Source: JAZIHH01 sp036678685 (lineage in GTDB: Bacteria > Bacillota > UBA4882 > UBA10575). From it: a stretch of DNA of 64,000 nucleotides. A model generated the notes under the pieces. It worked only from the letters and a program-made list of their open reading frames with translations. It did not search any database and was not told the DNA's origin. Shown here in pieces: positions 41,163 through 49,416 of the stretch; the stretch's first letter is position 1; each line of letters opens with the position of its first letter. The translations under genes and the position numbers were made by a program. The stretch lies in assembly GCA_036678685.1 (NCBI GenBank), contig JAZIHH010000028.1, positions 91,764 to 155,763 of the forward strand, given 5' to 3'.

Positions 41163-41220
41163 TTGACTGTCCTCCCATGTCAGGTGTATAATTATCTTGA
41201 AAGTTAGAATAGACTAACTT
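41163..41220 (+). promoter_or_regulatory. feoAB promoter with DtxR-like palindromic operator
   Basis: TTGACT (41163-41168), 18-bp spacer, TATAAT (41187-41192), then the inverted repeat AAGTTAG-AATAGA-CTAACTT (41201-41220) over the start of transcription. The TTAG/CTAA half-sites resemble operators of DtxR/IdeR/MntR metal repressors. Confidence 0.75.
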
Positions 41221-41260
41221 ATTTATAGAGCACCATGATTTACCGGGAGGGTCGGGGAGA

Positions 41261-41566
41261 ATGAGATATGGACAGATAATTAGACATGGTCATGGACATA
41301 GACACAGGATGAGACACGGGCATAGAATGGGACAAAACAGTTTATACACCGTTCCTGACAATCGCTGCTATACCGTGGCTGATGTGCCTGATGTAAAGGT
41401 CCTCAACAGTCTGGGCTTTTACCCGGGGGCCGTTGTACACAAGAAAAAGAGATATGGATGGGGAGGCCCAGTGCTGGTCAACCTCGCCACCAGGGAGATT
41501 GCTCTAGGTAAGGATATCGCCTCGGCGATTCTGGTTAAGGAGGCCAAAGAACAGGAGGCCAAGTAA
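41261..41566 (+). CDS. feoA: FeoA-like protein with His-rich N-terminus
   Basis: A 101-residue protein. Residues about 28-100 form the SH3-like FeoA domain (YTVADVPDVKVLNSLGFYPGAVV ... GPVLVNLATREIALGKDIASAILV). The first 24 residues are unusual: RHGHGHRHRMRHGHRMG carries six histidines that could bind iron or another metal. FeoA assists the ferrous iron permease FeoB. It is encoded two bases before feoB and under a DtxR-like operator. A GGGAGGGTCGGGGAG stretch gives the ribosome binding site. Confidence 0.85.
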   Translation: MRYGQIIRHGHGHRHRMRHGHRMGQNSLYTVPDNRCYTVADVPDVKVLNSLGFYPGAVVHKKKRYGWGGPVLVNLATREIALGKDIASAILVKEAKEQEAK

Positions 41567-41568
41567 TA

Positions 41569-43371
41569 ATGAAATGTCATCTTGTTGCCGAAGACAGCAG
41601 GGTGATCGAGAAAAAGAACAAGATCCTCCTGATGGGTACGCCCAACGTGGGCAAGAGCGTTGTCTTTTCCGCCCTGACCAACGTGCATGTTATCAGTTCC
41701 AACTATACGGGCACAACCGTTTCTTATATGGAAGGCGTCTACAAAATAGGGGATACCGAGTATACTTTGATTGACGTGCCGGGGACCTATTCGCTGGCCG
41801 CCACTTCCGTCGCGGAAGAGGTGGCCATCGGTTTTCTCTGCAGTAAGCCCGATGCAGTCCTTTTTGTTTTAAACGCCGCCGATCTTGAGGGCAGCGTCAA
41901 GCTGGCTTTGGAAGTCATGGAGTATAATATCCCCATGGTCTTTGCCCTCAACCTGATGGATGTCTCGGAACGCAAAGGGTTCAAGATCAATGCCAAGTTG
42001 CTCGCCCAGGAACTCGGGGCGCCGGTGATCCCGACCGTCGCGGTGAAAGGTAAGGGCCTGGACGGGATAACCAAGGCCTTTGAGGAGATCTTAAAGGGGG
42101 AAGGACCCGCCGCTGAAGTACAAACCTCTTCCGTTTGTGAGAGTTGCCCGGGTTATGGTGTGAATGGCCGCAACGGCCAGGAATACTGGGAGCGGGCCCG
42201 GCAGATCGTTTACAAGGTGCTTTCCCGGACCGATACCAAACCCAGCTTTCTGGACCGCCTGGGCGAGGCCATGCTCCGTCCGTGGCCCGGTATTCCCCTG
42301 ACGCTGGTGGTCATCCTGATCAGCCTGGGCGTAGTGGTCTTCGGGGGAGACTTGATCCGTGAGGGTTTACTGATGGCCCTGGTCGAGCAGGTCATTGTCC
42401 CCTTCTTTGAACGGTTGATTACCCCCATGAACCTGCCCACAGTGTTGCATAATATCCTCATCGGCGAGTACGGCGTCTTCCGGATCAGTTTTGAATGGAT
42501 CCTGGCCCTGGTGATACCTTATGTCATCCTGTTCCAGGCCGTGTTTGCCCTGCTGGAGGATAGCGGCATTTTGCCCCGGATCTCCGTCCTCTTTGACAAC
42601 ATCATGCGCAAGCTGGGCGTCCAGGGCGGGAGTTTGATCCATATCTTCCTTGGTTTTGGCTGCGCCGTGCCGGCCATTATCAGCACCCGGACGGCGACCA
42701 CCCATAAAGAACGCCTGATGGTTGCCACCATGATTTGTTTCGCTATCCCCTGTATTTCACAGACGGGGGCGTTGCTCTCTTTGCTCTCGGCCTACTCCGC
42801 CTGGCTGGTGGTGGCTACCGCTCTGACCGGGGCTTTGGTTTTCCTCACCGTCTCCCTGGTTCTCCGGAAAGCCTTCAAAGGCAGTGTGAGCCCCCTCGTT
42901 CTTGAAGTGCCCAATCTGTTGCTCCCCGAGCCCAGGGCATATTTTAAGAAACTCTGGGTCAGGATAAGACATTTTTTGATGGATGCGGAAGGACCCATGC
43001 TCATTGCCGTCTTCATCGCCGCTATTCTGGCGGAAACCGGTCTTTTAGCAGGATTGGGTAACTTAATGAAACCGGTCGTCTCGGGCTGGCTGGGCTTGCC
43101 GGAGGATGCGGTCATGTCGCTAATCTTGGGGATTATTAGGCGGGAGATGTCCGTGGCGCCGCTTGTGGGGATGAACTTGAATCCGCTCCAGATGTATGTT
43201 GGGGCGGTGGTCTCGCTCCTCTACCTCCCCTGCCTCTCGGTCTTCGCCATCCTTGCCAGGGAGTTTAACGCGCGAACCGCCGTAGCCATTGCCGCCGGCA
43301 CCACCTTGACCGCCTTGTTCGTCGGCGGTTTAATGAACCATCTGGTCCTGTTTGTCCAGAATATTTTTTAG
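41569..43371 (+). CDS. feoB: Ferrous iron transporter FeoB
   Basis: A 600-residue protein. The N-terminal G domain has G1 GTPNVGKS (about 24-31), G3 DVPG (about 69-72) and G4 NLMD (about 127-130); a helical GDI-like spacer follows. The membrane domain (about 235-600) has two Gate-type repeats with FGCAVPAI and PCLSVFAIL, the cysteine-containing motifs lining the Fe(II) path. It moves Fe(II) into the cytoplasm. The 3' end carries a tandem duplication of a 12-bp unit AATATTTTTTAG that doubles the stop codon. No separate FeoC is seen. Confidence 0.95.
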   Translation: MKCHLVAEDSRVIEKKNKILLMGTPNVGKSVVFSALTNVHVISSNYTGTTVSYMEGVYKIGDTEYTLIDVPGTYSLAATSVAEEVAIGFLCSKPDAVLFVLNAADLEGSVKLALEVMEYNIPMVFALNLMDVSERKGFKINAKLLAQELGAPVIPTVAVKGKGLDGITKAFEEILKGEGPAAEVQTSSVCESCPGYGVNGRNGQEYWERARQIVYKVLSRTDTKPSFLDRLGEAMLRPWPGIPLTLVVILISLGVVVFGGDLIREGLLMALVEQVIVPFFERLITPMNLPTVLHNILIGEYGVFRISFEWILALVIPYVILFQAVFALLEDSGILPRISVLFDNIMRKLGVQGGSLIHIFLGFGCAVPAIISTRTATTHKERLMVATMICFAIPCISQTGALLSLLSAYSAWLVVATALTGALVFLTVSLVLRKAFKGSVSPLVLEVPNLLLPEPRAYFKKLWVRIRHFLMDAEGPMLIAVFIAAILAETGLLAGLGNLMKPVVSGWLGLPEDAVMSLILGIIRREMSVAPLVGMNLNPLQMYVGAVVSLLYLPCLSVFAILAREFNARTAVAIAAGTTLTALFVGGLMNHLVLFVQNIF

Positions 43372-43469
43372 AATATTTTTTAGGAAGTTTCCCCAATGCT
43401 GATCACCTCTTTAACGCGGAAGATTGAAGGGTTTGCCAACCAAAGCCGGCTGCTGTATTCCCTGGCATC

Positions 43470-43638
43470 CTGAATGTTAAAGATTTGATTCGGTTTTTAG
43501 AGGACAGGAACCAGGAGTTCGATCTGAAAAAAAATCATCCGCCGGCCGTATTTTGTTCCGGAGTCGAAAAGGATCGATCAGCTCTTCAAGGAGTTGCAGA
43601 GCGTCAAAACCCATATGGCCGTGGCCATTGATGAATAA
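43470..43638 (+). pseudogene. Fragment of a CorC/HlyC-type CBS-domain protein
   Basis: Reading VKDLIRFLEDRNQEFDLK and then, after a one-base shift in the A8 run near 43525, KIIRRPYFVPESKRIDQLF and KELQSVKTHMAVAIDE, ending at TAA. This is the CBS-pair segment of hemolysin/CorC membrane proteins (VPESKxxDxLFxELQ...HMAxVxDEYGG), cut off at both ends and frameshifted. Upstream membrane and downstream CorC domains are absent. A clear gene remnant. Confidence 0.75.
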
Positions 43639-43718
43639 AATTATCCTTGACTTAGGCCGTTCAATGTGATATATATGTAACATAAAGTTATAAATAAATC
43701 ACATTGGAGGCGAACGGA

Positions 43719-44093
43719 ATGGCAGGAAAGAAAAACCTGGGACAGAAAAATCTAAAGTTCATGGGGTTCCTCGGCTTTTTAGGTTTTATGGGGTTCCGGT
43801 ATTTCAGGGATTTCAATCCGGCTTTCCTGAGTTATTTCGCCTACTTCGGTTTTTTCAGTTACTTTTGGATTAGTAAAATTGCCGCGGAGATGATCGATGA
43901 GCGTTATCTTGAAAATTCAAGAAAGGCAAAGGCCTTCAGTTTTAACCTTGCTGTTGTCGAATTCGTTATTTTATTCCTCATCGCGCCCTTATCTTTGGTC
44001 AGCAGGGAACTTTTAACGGTCGTGATTGCATTGTGCTTTGCCTCATTGCCCCTCTCTTACGCCATCGCTTTTTATTTCTTTGAGCAGAGGTAG
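43719..44093 (+). CDS. Small membrane protein, DUF3796-like
   Basis: A 124-residue protein with a polar basic N-terminus (MAGKKNLGQKNLKF), a MGFLGFLGFMGFRYF segment and three to four hydrophobic helices, ending FYFFEQR. Layout and the GFLGFxGF start resemble DUF3796 membrane proteins, which are usually encoded just before a small XRE regulator as here. GGAGG lies eight bases before ATG 43719, preferred over an in-frame start 15 bp upstream. The function of the family is unknown. Confidence 0.7.
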   Translation: MAGKKNLGQKNLKFMGFLGFLGFMGFRYFRDFNPAFLSYFAYFGFFSYFWISKIAAEMIDERYLENSRKAKAFSFNLAVVEFVILFLIAPLSLVSRELLTVVIALCFASLPLSYAIAFYFFEQR

Positions 44094-44101
44094 TATTTTA
44101 G

Positions 44102-44302
44102 ATGGCCGAATTCAAGTGCTACTTAAAGAAATACCGTCAACTTGCCGGCTTGACGCAGGAAGAACTGGCGAAGATAGTAAAGGTCCGGCGCGAAACGATT
44201 ATCCGCTTGGAAGCGGGTAAATACAATCCATCGCTAAAATTGGCGATGGCCATCGCCAAGGCGGTCAAGGCGCCTATAGAAAAAATCTTTGATTTTGACT
44301 AG
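44102..44302 (+). CDS. Small XRE-family helix-turn-helix regulator
   Basis: A 66-residue protein consisting only of an XRE-type helix-turn-helix (YRQLAGLTQEELAKIVKV, then RRETIIRLEAGKYNPSLKL). It resembles the YgzD/YozG group of short regulators found with small membrane proteins. It starts nine bases after the DUF3796-like gene and likely regulates that pair. Confidence 0.9.
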   Translation: MAEFKCYLKKYRQLAGLTQEELAKIVKVRRETIIRLEAGKYNPSLKLAMAIAKAVKAPIEKIFDFD

Positions 44303-44462
44303 ATTCGCATATACTTTATCGTGAACCCCTTCTCAGAAGAGATCAATAGATACCGGTTTAAATAGGGAAATAGAAAATACCATAACCTTTAAAAAGGGGA
44401 AAAGGGGGTCTCTTTTACTTTCCGGGGACTGGCGATGGATGTAGATGTTGTTTTTGGCTAAA

Positions 44463-44492
44463 TTGACCTGACCGGGGCAAAAGAGATATAAT
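44463..44492 (+). promoter_or_regulatory. Promoter of the glycerate kinase gene
   Basis: TTGACC (44463-44468), 18-bp spacer, TATAAT (44487-44492); start codon 58 bp downstream. The rest of the 44303-44550 gap has no gene. Confidence 0.7.
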
Positions 44493-44550
44493 CTTTGTAT
44501 CTTTGATTCTTGTGTACGCCACTATCCACTATAGAGAAGGGGAGAGAGCA

Positions 44551-45687
44551 ATGAAAAAACTGGTGATTGCCGCCGATTCCTTTAAAGGGACCATGAGCTC
44601 AATAGAAGTTTGTTCCCTTATCGAAAGGGGTTTCAAGGCAATTATCCCGGAACTCGAAACAGTGAAAGTGCCCATTGCCGATGGCAGGGAAGGAACAGTT
44701 GATGCCTTCCTGACCGCGCTCGGCGGGGAAAAGATTAAAGTCCGGGTGAAAGACCCTTTGTTTCGAGAGATTGAATCCTTCTACGGGATCCTCCCCGACC
44801 AAAAGACGGCGGTTATCGAGATGGCGGCGGCCTCCGGGTTGCCCTTGGTCGAAGGGAAAAAAAACCCCAGTTTAACCTCGACTTACGGGACGGGTGAGTT
44901 AATCATAGATGCGCTTAACCGGGGCTGTAACAAGCTGATCATCGGGATCGGAGGCAGCGCGACCAACGACGGGGGAATCGGCATGGCGGCCGCCCTGGGC
45001 GTTAAATTCCTGGACGAAGCCGGAAATTCCGTGCCCCTTAACGGAGCAGGTTTAGCCCGGTTACGGCGGATTGACAGTTCGGGAAAGGACCCGCGGATCA
45101 CTCACTGCCAGGTCTTAGTCGCCTGTGATGTGGACAACCCGTTATACGGAGAAAATGGCGCGGCCTATGTCTTTGCCCCGCAAAAAGGCGCCGATCCAGA
45201 GATGGTTGAATATTTGGACCAAGGCCTCCGGAATTACGCTGCTGTCCTCCGCAAAGATCTGGGCCTTGATGTTCAGGCAATTCCCGGGGCGGGGGCGGCC
45301 GGCGGGTTGGGAGCAGGGCTGGTTGCTTTCACCCCTGCTCAACTTAGACCGGGCATTGAAATTGTCTTGGAGGCGGTCAATTTCGGTGAGATTATTGCCG
45401 GTGCTGATCTGATCATCACCGGGGAAGGGAAGATCGACGGCCAGAGTTTGCGGGGGAAGGTTCCGGTTGGCATTGCCGACCGGGCGAAAGACAGTGGCGT
45501 GCCGGTGATCGCCATCGTCGGTGACGTCGGTGACGGGCTGGAAGCCATTTATCAACGGGGCATTACCGCTGTTTTCAGTATTAACCGGGTGGCCGTACCC
45601 TTTGCCGAAGCCCGGCTCCGCGCCAAAGAGGATCTGGTGGCAACCAGTGAATCCATTGCCCGCCTCTTAAAGATCGCCGGGTGGTAA
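44551..45687 (+). CDS. Glycerate kinase (GarK/GlxK family)
   Basis: A 378-residue enzyme that begins KLVIAADSFKGTMSS, the family's N-terminal signature. Nucleotide and glycerate binding motifs follow: PIADGREGTVDAF, IGIGGSATNDGG (about 131-142), and GAGAAGGLGAG (about 246-256). The C-terminal ITGEGKIDGQSLRGK (about 305-319) is characteristic. It phosphorylates D-glycerate to 2-phosphoglycerate with ATP. GGGGAGAG precedes ATG 44551; the frame is open further upstream but lacks a ribosome binding site. It neighbours remnants of a sugar-acid catabolic locus (46.4-48.2 kb), so it may once have completed that route. Confidence 0.93.
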   Translation: MKKLVIAADSFKGTMSSIEVCSLIERGFKAIIPELETVKVPIADGREGTVDAFLTALGGEKIKVRVKDPLFREIESFYGILPDQKTAVIEMAAASGLPLVEGKKNPSLTSTYGTGELIIDALNRGCNKLIIGIGGSATNDGGIGMAAALGVKFLDEAGNSVPLNGAGLARLRRIDSSGKDPRITHCQVLVACDVDNPLYGENGAAYVFAPQKGADPEMVEYLDQGLRNYAAVLRKDLGLDVQAIPGAGAAGGLGAGLVAFTPAQLRPGIEIVLEAVNFGEIIAGADLIITGEGKIDGQSLRGKVPVGIADRAKDSGVPVIAIVGDVGDGLEAIYQRGITAVFSINRVAVPFAEARLRAKEDLVATSESIARLLKIAGW

Positions 45688-45849
45688 ATTAAAAGGGTCA
45701 GAGCAGGAAAAACGCGAAAGAAATTGAATATTAATCTGTCCGGGAATAGAGTTCTTCCCGTCTCTATTCTTCCCGTTCCTCAAGGCCGGGAAGGATGAAG
45801 CAGCTTGAGACGGGCTTGGTTTAAATTCGTTGGGTTAATGGGGATAGCC

Positions 45850-46266
45850 ATGAACATTTTAGTAATTGATGCTCAAGGCGGCGGTATTGGCAAGCAACTG
45901 GTCGCCGCCATCAAGCAAAATATTGCCAATGCAATAATTACCGCGGTGGGCACCAACAGTACTGCCACCTCGGCCATGCTGAAAGCCGGAGCCGACTACG
46001 GGGCGACCGGTGAAAACGCGGTTGTTGTTGCCTGCCGCAAAGCAGATATCATCGTCGGACCGGTTGGGATTGTTATCGCCGATGCTCTTTTCGGCGAGAT
46101 TACGCCGCGGATGGCGACGGCGGTCGGGCAAAGCACGGCTAAAAGAATCTTGATTCCCATTAGTCACTGCGACAATATCGTGGTCGGCGTGGCCGATTTG
46201 TCCCTCTCCGCTATGATCCAGGCCGTTGTCAAAACCATCCAATCCCTCGCCGGCAAGGAGCAATGA
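45850..46266 (+). CDS. DUF3842-family protein
   Basis: A 138-residue protein beginning NILVIDAQGGGIGKQLVAAI, a glycine-rich nucleotide-binding-like start. It contains ITAVGTNSTATSAMLKAGAD (about 35-54) and a VGPVGIVIADALFGEITPRMA segment (about 72-92). Sequence and length match DUF3842 proteins of anaerobic Firmicutes, whose function is unknown. The start at 45850 follows GGGGATAG; an in-frame ATG 12 bp upstream overlaps that site. Confidence 0.8.
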   Translation: MNILVIDAQGGGIGKQLVAAIKQNIANAIITAVGTNSTATSAMLKAGADYGATGENAVVVACRKADIIVGPVGIVIADALFGEITPRMATAVGQSTAKRILIPISHCDNIVVGVADLSLSAMIQAVVKTIQSLAGKEQ

Positions 46267-46443
46267 AGATTATGCCAGCTCATGCCCTTTTGCCCGACCA
46301 GCCAGTCCTGTCCGGGATCAGTAAAAATTACTTAAAAGAAAGAGCATAAAGAAGCACGGATTCGGGGCGGTTGAATTAATCAAGAACCCCGGGATTTGCT
46401 TGGGTGATGATGCGGAAAAAGGAAAGGGGTTTATTAGCTAAAA

Positions 46444-46683
46444 ATGATCAAAACCGCGGATTTTGAAAAACAGCTTCCTCCTTTTATTGCCGGTAGCGAA
46501 GTAGATAAAGAATGGTTGCAGGCGGTAAAAGAACTCACGGAATCAGGTGGGAAAGGCAGGAAGATCATTGTTCTTGATGATGACCCTACCGGCACGCAGA
46601 CTGTTCATTCCATACCCGTCTATACCGACTGGACGCTTGAAACATTACGGACAGCAATAAAGAGCAAGTATACCGTTTGCTGA
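46444..46683 (+). pseudogene. N-terminal fragment of a four-carbon acid sugar kinase (OtnK/DUF1537)
   Basis: Seventy-nine codons: KIIVLDDDPTGTQTVHSIPV (about residues 40-59) is the family's unmistakable N-terminal motif, followed by YTDWTLETLR. The normal continuation (about 350 further residues with the TNSRSL motif) is missing; the frame hits TGA at 46681 beside the truncated transketolase fragment. These enzymes phosphorylate four-carbon sugar acids such as 3-oxotetronate. Confidence 0.8.
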
Positions 46684-46759
46684 CCCAAATTTTTCGGGCG
46701 GTGGCGGCCTCAACATCGACGGCTTCATCAGGCTTAATTCCCGGGCCCCGATTAAATGG

Positions 46760-47394
46760 CGGGTCTCCGCCACTTGCCAATTGAAAGCTTCCAGTTTGGC
46801 GCGGAGGGGGGCGATATCCATGATCTCTTCCACTGTTCCGTCCACCTGAAGATGATTATAGTCAATTATGAGATATAAATTATCTAACTTATATTTTGCC
46901 CCCGCCATCAAAGCTTCCCAAACCATACCTTCTTGTAGCTCCCCGTCGCCCATCATGACAAAAACACGATAATCGAGTCCATCAAGTTTAGCGCCTAAAG
47001 CCATCCCCACGCCGATGGAAAGACCGTTCCCGAGTGAACCGGAAGTCATATCCAAACCGGGTGTCTTCTTCATACAGGGATGCCCCTGTAAAATGGAATC
47101 AAACTGGCGTAAGGTGTCAAAATGGCGGCAATCATAGAACCCTCTTAGACCCAAGGCGGTATAGAGCACAGGGCAACAATGTCCTTTGGAGAGAATGAAC
47201 CGGTCCCGTTCTTCCCATTTTGGATTCTGCGGATCCAGTCGCATTATGTGAAAATAAAGCGCTGTCACAATATCCGCCGCCGACAGGGATCCGCCGGGAT
47301 GTCCAGATGCTGCTTTATGAATCATTTTAATGGTTTCACGTCGAACCTGGCGTGCTCTCTCTTCCAGATGTTTAATGGTTTTTGGGTCAGCCAA
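46760..47394 (-). pseudogene. Transketolase N-terminal subunit, truncated at the 3' end
   Basis: From a TTG start the product reads as the N-terminal half of a split transketolase: AASGHPGGSLSAADIV (about 27-42, thiamine-diphosphate site), LSKGHC, then VFVMMGDGELQEGMVWEA (about 143-160) with the thiamine/metal motif and NHLQVDG. It is normal up to LEAFNWQVAET (about residue 210), after which it runs into unrelated sequence (about 46645-46760) that merely keeps the frame open. The expected DGHD continuation (about 60 residues) is lost. It is oriented opposite to its partner C-terminal-half fragment at 47742. Confidence 0.8.
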
Positions 47395-47453
47395 CCGCCT
47401 TCACCACGCTTTCCTTGAACGATAATTTTAATTTAGTTTACGATTTTTTGAAT

Positions 47454-47741
47454 TCATTTCAGGAGATTAAATAATGCATCCCAGTTGCCAAGAATATTAC
47501 CCGTGCCAAGATTGGCTTTCAAAGTCTCCTGGTCAATCCGATCGGCTAACATTTTAAGTTTGGTCACCTGCCGGACGGCCAACTTGAATCCTTCAACCGC
47601 ATCGTGCCGCGCCGGATAGACATCAAAGGTCAACCAATCATCATAACCGTACTCCTTCAGGTAATAGAAGAATTCAACCAAATCCCATAGATTTACGGTT
47701 CCAGGCAGGACATCCCAGTCCCAGTTCCGGGAATTATCAAC
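47454..47741 (-). pseudogene. C-terminal fragment of a TIM-barrel sugar isomerase/epimerase
   Basis: On the minus strand the frame reads NSRNWDWDVLPGTVNLWDLV, then EFFYYLKEYGYDDWLTFDVYP and ends at LFNLLK. The WDWD-x-PGTVN and DVYPARHD motifs are those of xylose-isomerase-like sugar phosphate isomerases/epimerases. Everything N-terminal (about 200 residues) is missing. The frame meets the transketolase C-terminal fragment head-on at about 47741. Confidence 0.75.
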
Positions 47742-48237
47742 GTTGGCGGCGGCTGAATACCCCGGACCGGTTTATCTTAGGCTGACCAGAAACAAAATTC
47801 CCGTGCTCTACCAGGAAGGTCAGGAGTTTACCATTGGAAAAGGTATATTACTACGCAAAGGTACCGACGTGGGCCTGGTGGCCAGCGGGGTAATGGTACA
47901 TCGAGCTTTACAGGCTGCCGATGTGCTGAAAAAAGAAGGGATTAGTGCCGCTGTCCTCGATATCCACACAATCCGGCCGCTGGACCGGGAGAGTATCGTC
48001 GCATTAGCGCAGAAGACCGGCTGCCTGGTGGTGGCGGAAGATCATAACATCAACGGTGGTTTAGGGAGCGCCGTTTGTGAGTGTTTAGTGGAAGAATATC
48101 CGGTACCGGCAGCGAGAATTGGATTACGGGATGTCTTTGGCGAGTCCGGTAATCCCGATCAATTGTTGGATGCTTACGGGATGGGCGTTGCGGATCTGGT
48201 TTCTGCGGCGAAACAAGTTCTGCACAGGAAAAGATGA
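47742..48237 (+). pseudogene. Transketolase C-terminal subunit, missing its 5' part
   Basis: The frame begins abruptly with AAAEYPGPVYLRLTRNKIPV, an internal transketolase sequence. It continues through the C-terminal domain (AAVLDIHTIRPLDRE, VAEDHNINGGLGSAV, RDVFGESGN) to a normal end HRKR-stop. About 145 N-terminal residues (pyrimidine-binding domain) are absent, and there is no proper start. It is the partner of the truncated N-terminal-half fragment encoded on the other strand. Confidence 0.85.
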
Positions 48238-48329
48238 GGGGGGAAAGAAAGTAAATAATTAAAGCGAAAAACTCATTACACCCGGCGTCTGATTGAGATC
48301 CGGGACAGTCTTGGCACTGGTGCTTACTC

Positions 48330-48358
48330 TTGCTTTTTACCCTGTCATCCAGTATAAT
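48330..48358 (+). promoter_or_regulatory. Promoter of the ECF transporter operon
   Basis: TTGCTT (48330-48335), 17-bp spacer, TATAAT (48353-48358). It predicts a leader RNA of about 210 nt before the first ATPase gene. Confidence 0.65.
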
Positions 48359-48384
48359 AATTTACGACCGGTTCCATGAAGGAA

Positions 48385-48500
48385 GGTCCGCTTTCCGAAG
48401 AAAGCGTTTGGTGACCAACGACAGACCAATAATCTTTTCGAATTGATTACCGCGAAGGTGATTTTACTTCCTGAAGGAAGTTCCGCCTTTGCGGTTTTTG
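48385..48500 (+). ncRNA. Structured leader RNA with attenuator-type terminator (candidate riboswitch)
   Basis: An upstream hairpin: GGTC (48385-48388) with GACC (48413-48416) around an inner 7-bp stem CGCTTTC-CGAA-GAAAGCG (48389-48406). Then a long terminator-like stem: ACCGCGAAGG (48449-48458) pairs over ten positions with CCTTTGCGGT (48486-48495), enclosing ACTTCC-TGAA-GGAAGT (48466-48481), and is followed by TTTTGTTT. It lies between a good promoter and an ECF operon. I do not recognise a known aptamer class in it. Confidence 0.55.
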
Positions 48501-48510
48501 TTTGGGGCGC

Positions 48511-48573
48511 AAGGAGGAGGGACCCGAGACCCAAGGAGGAGGGACCGGGGACCCAGGTCGGGTCCCAAGGAGG
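48511..48573 (+). repeat. 22-bp tandem repeat with triplicated Shine-Dalgarno sequences
   Basis: Unit AAGGAGGAGGGACC plus 8 bp occurs at 48511-48532 and 48533-48554, followed by a third AAGGAGG (48567-48573) that serves ecfA1. GGGACCCGA (48519-48527) is exactly complementary to TCGGGTCCC (48558-48566), whose end touches that third site. Confidence 0.8.
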
Positions 48574-48576
48574 AAG

Positions 48577-49416
48577 ATGACGGTGCTGGTTGAGGGAAAG
48601 AAGATCAGCTTCTCATATGACTTTGGCGGTTCCCCTTTGGCCCTTCAAGATGTGGACATCACCATCGAAAAGGGCGAGTTTGTCGCCATCATCGGTCCAA
48701 ACGGCTCCGGCAAATCCACACTGGTCAAACATTTCAATGCCCTTCTTCAACTGCAACAAGGGGAACTCAGGGTGGCGCAGATTGATGTCAGAAACGAGAA
48801 GGATATCTGGCTTTTGCGCCGCCTCTGCGGGATGGTTTTTCAAAATCCCGACAACCAGTTTGTCTCCTCCGTGGTGGAGGAGGACATCGCCTTCGGCCTG
48901 GAAAACTATGAAGTACCCCGCGCCGAAATTCCGGAGCGGGTCCGGTCGGCTTTAGCGCTGGTGGGGATGGGCGGCTATGAGAAACGGCCCACGAATACGC
49001 TCTCCGGAGGGCAAAAACAGCGCGTTGCTATAGCCGGGGTGCTGGCGCTGGATCCGGAGATCATCATTTTCGACGAAGCCACCGCCATGCTGGACCCCGG
49101 CGGCCGGCAAGAAGTGATCAAGATCATGCATAAACTGCACCGGGCGGGAAAAACAATCATCGCCATAACCCACTTTGTGGAGGAAGCGACGGCCGCCGAC
49201 AAAGTCATCTTGATGCATAAGGGCAGGATTTTGGCGTGCGGAAGCCCGCAAGCGGTTCTGACCAACCTTGAGCTCATGAAGGAGGCGGAGATGATTCCGC
49301 CCCTGCCGGTGCGTCTCTACTATGACCTGCGGCAAGCGGGTATCTGTTTAAACCGCTGTCCACTAACGGAAGAGGAGCTTGTCGAGGAGATATGGCAATT
49401 AAGATCGAAAATGTGA
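48577..49416 (+). CDS. ecfA1: ECF transporter ATPase A1
   Basis: A 279-residue ABC ATPase. Walker A is GPNGSGKST (about 40-48), Q-loop MVFQNPDNQFVSS (about 87-99), signature LSGGQKQR (about 142-149), Walker B IIFDEATAMLDPGG (about 161-174) and switch His in AITHFVEEAT. The NPDNQ Q-loop and DEAT-MLDP are hallmarks of EcfA1. AAGGAGG precedes ATG 48577. It overlaps ecfA2 by 25 bp. EcfA1-EcfA2 drive EcfT, which tips the substrate-loaded S component in the membrane. Confidence 0.93.
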   Translation: MTVLVEGKKISFSYDFGGSPLALQDVDITIEKGEFVAIIGPNGSGKSTLVKHFNALLQLQQGELRVAQIDVRNEKDIWLLRRLCGMVFQNPDNQFVSSVVEEDIAFGLENYEVPRAEIPERVRSALALVGMGGYEKRPTNTLSGGQKQRVAIAGVLALDPEIIIFDEATAMLDPGGRQEVIKIMHKLHRAGKTIIAITHFVEEATAADKVILMHKGRILACGSPQAVLTNLELMKEAEMIPPLPVRLYYDLRQAGICLNRCPLTEEELVEEIWQLRSKM

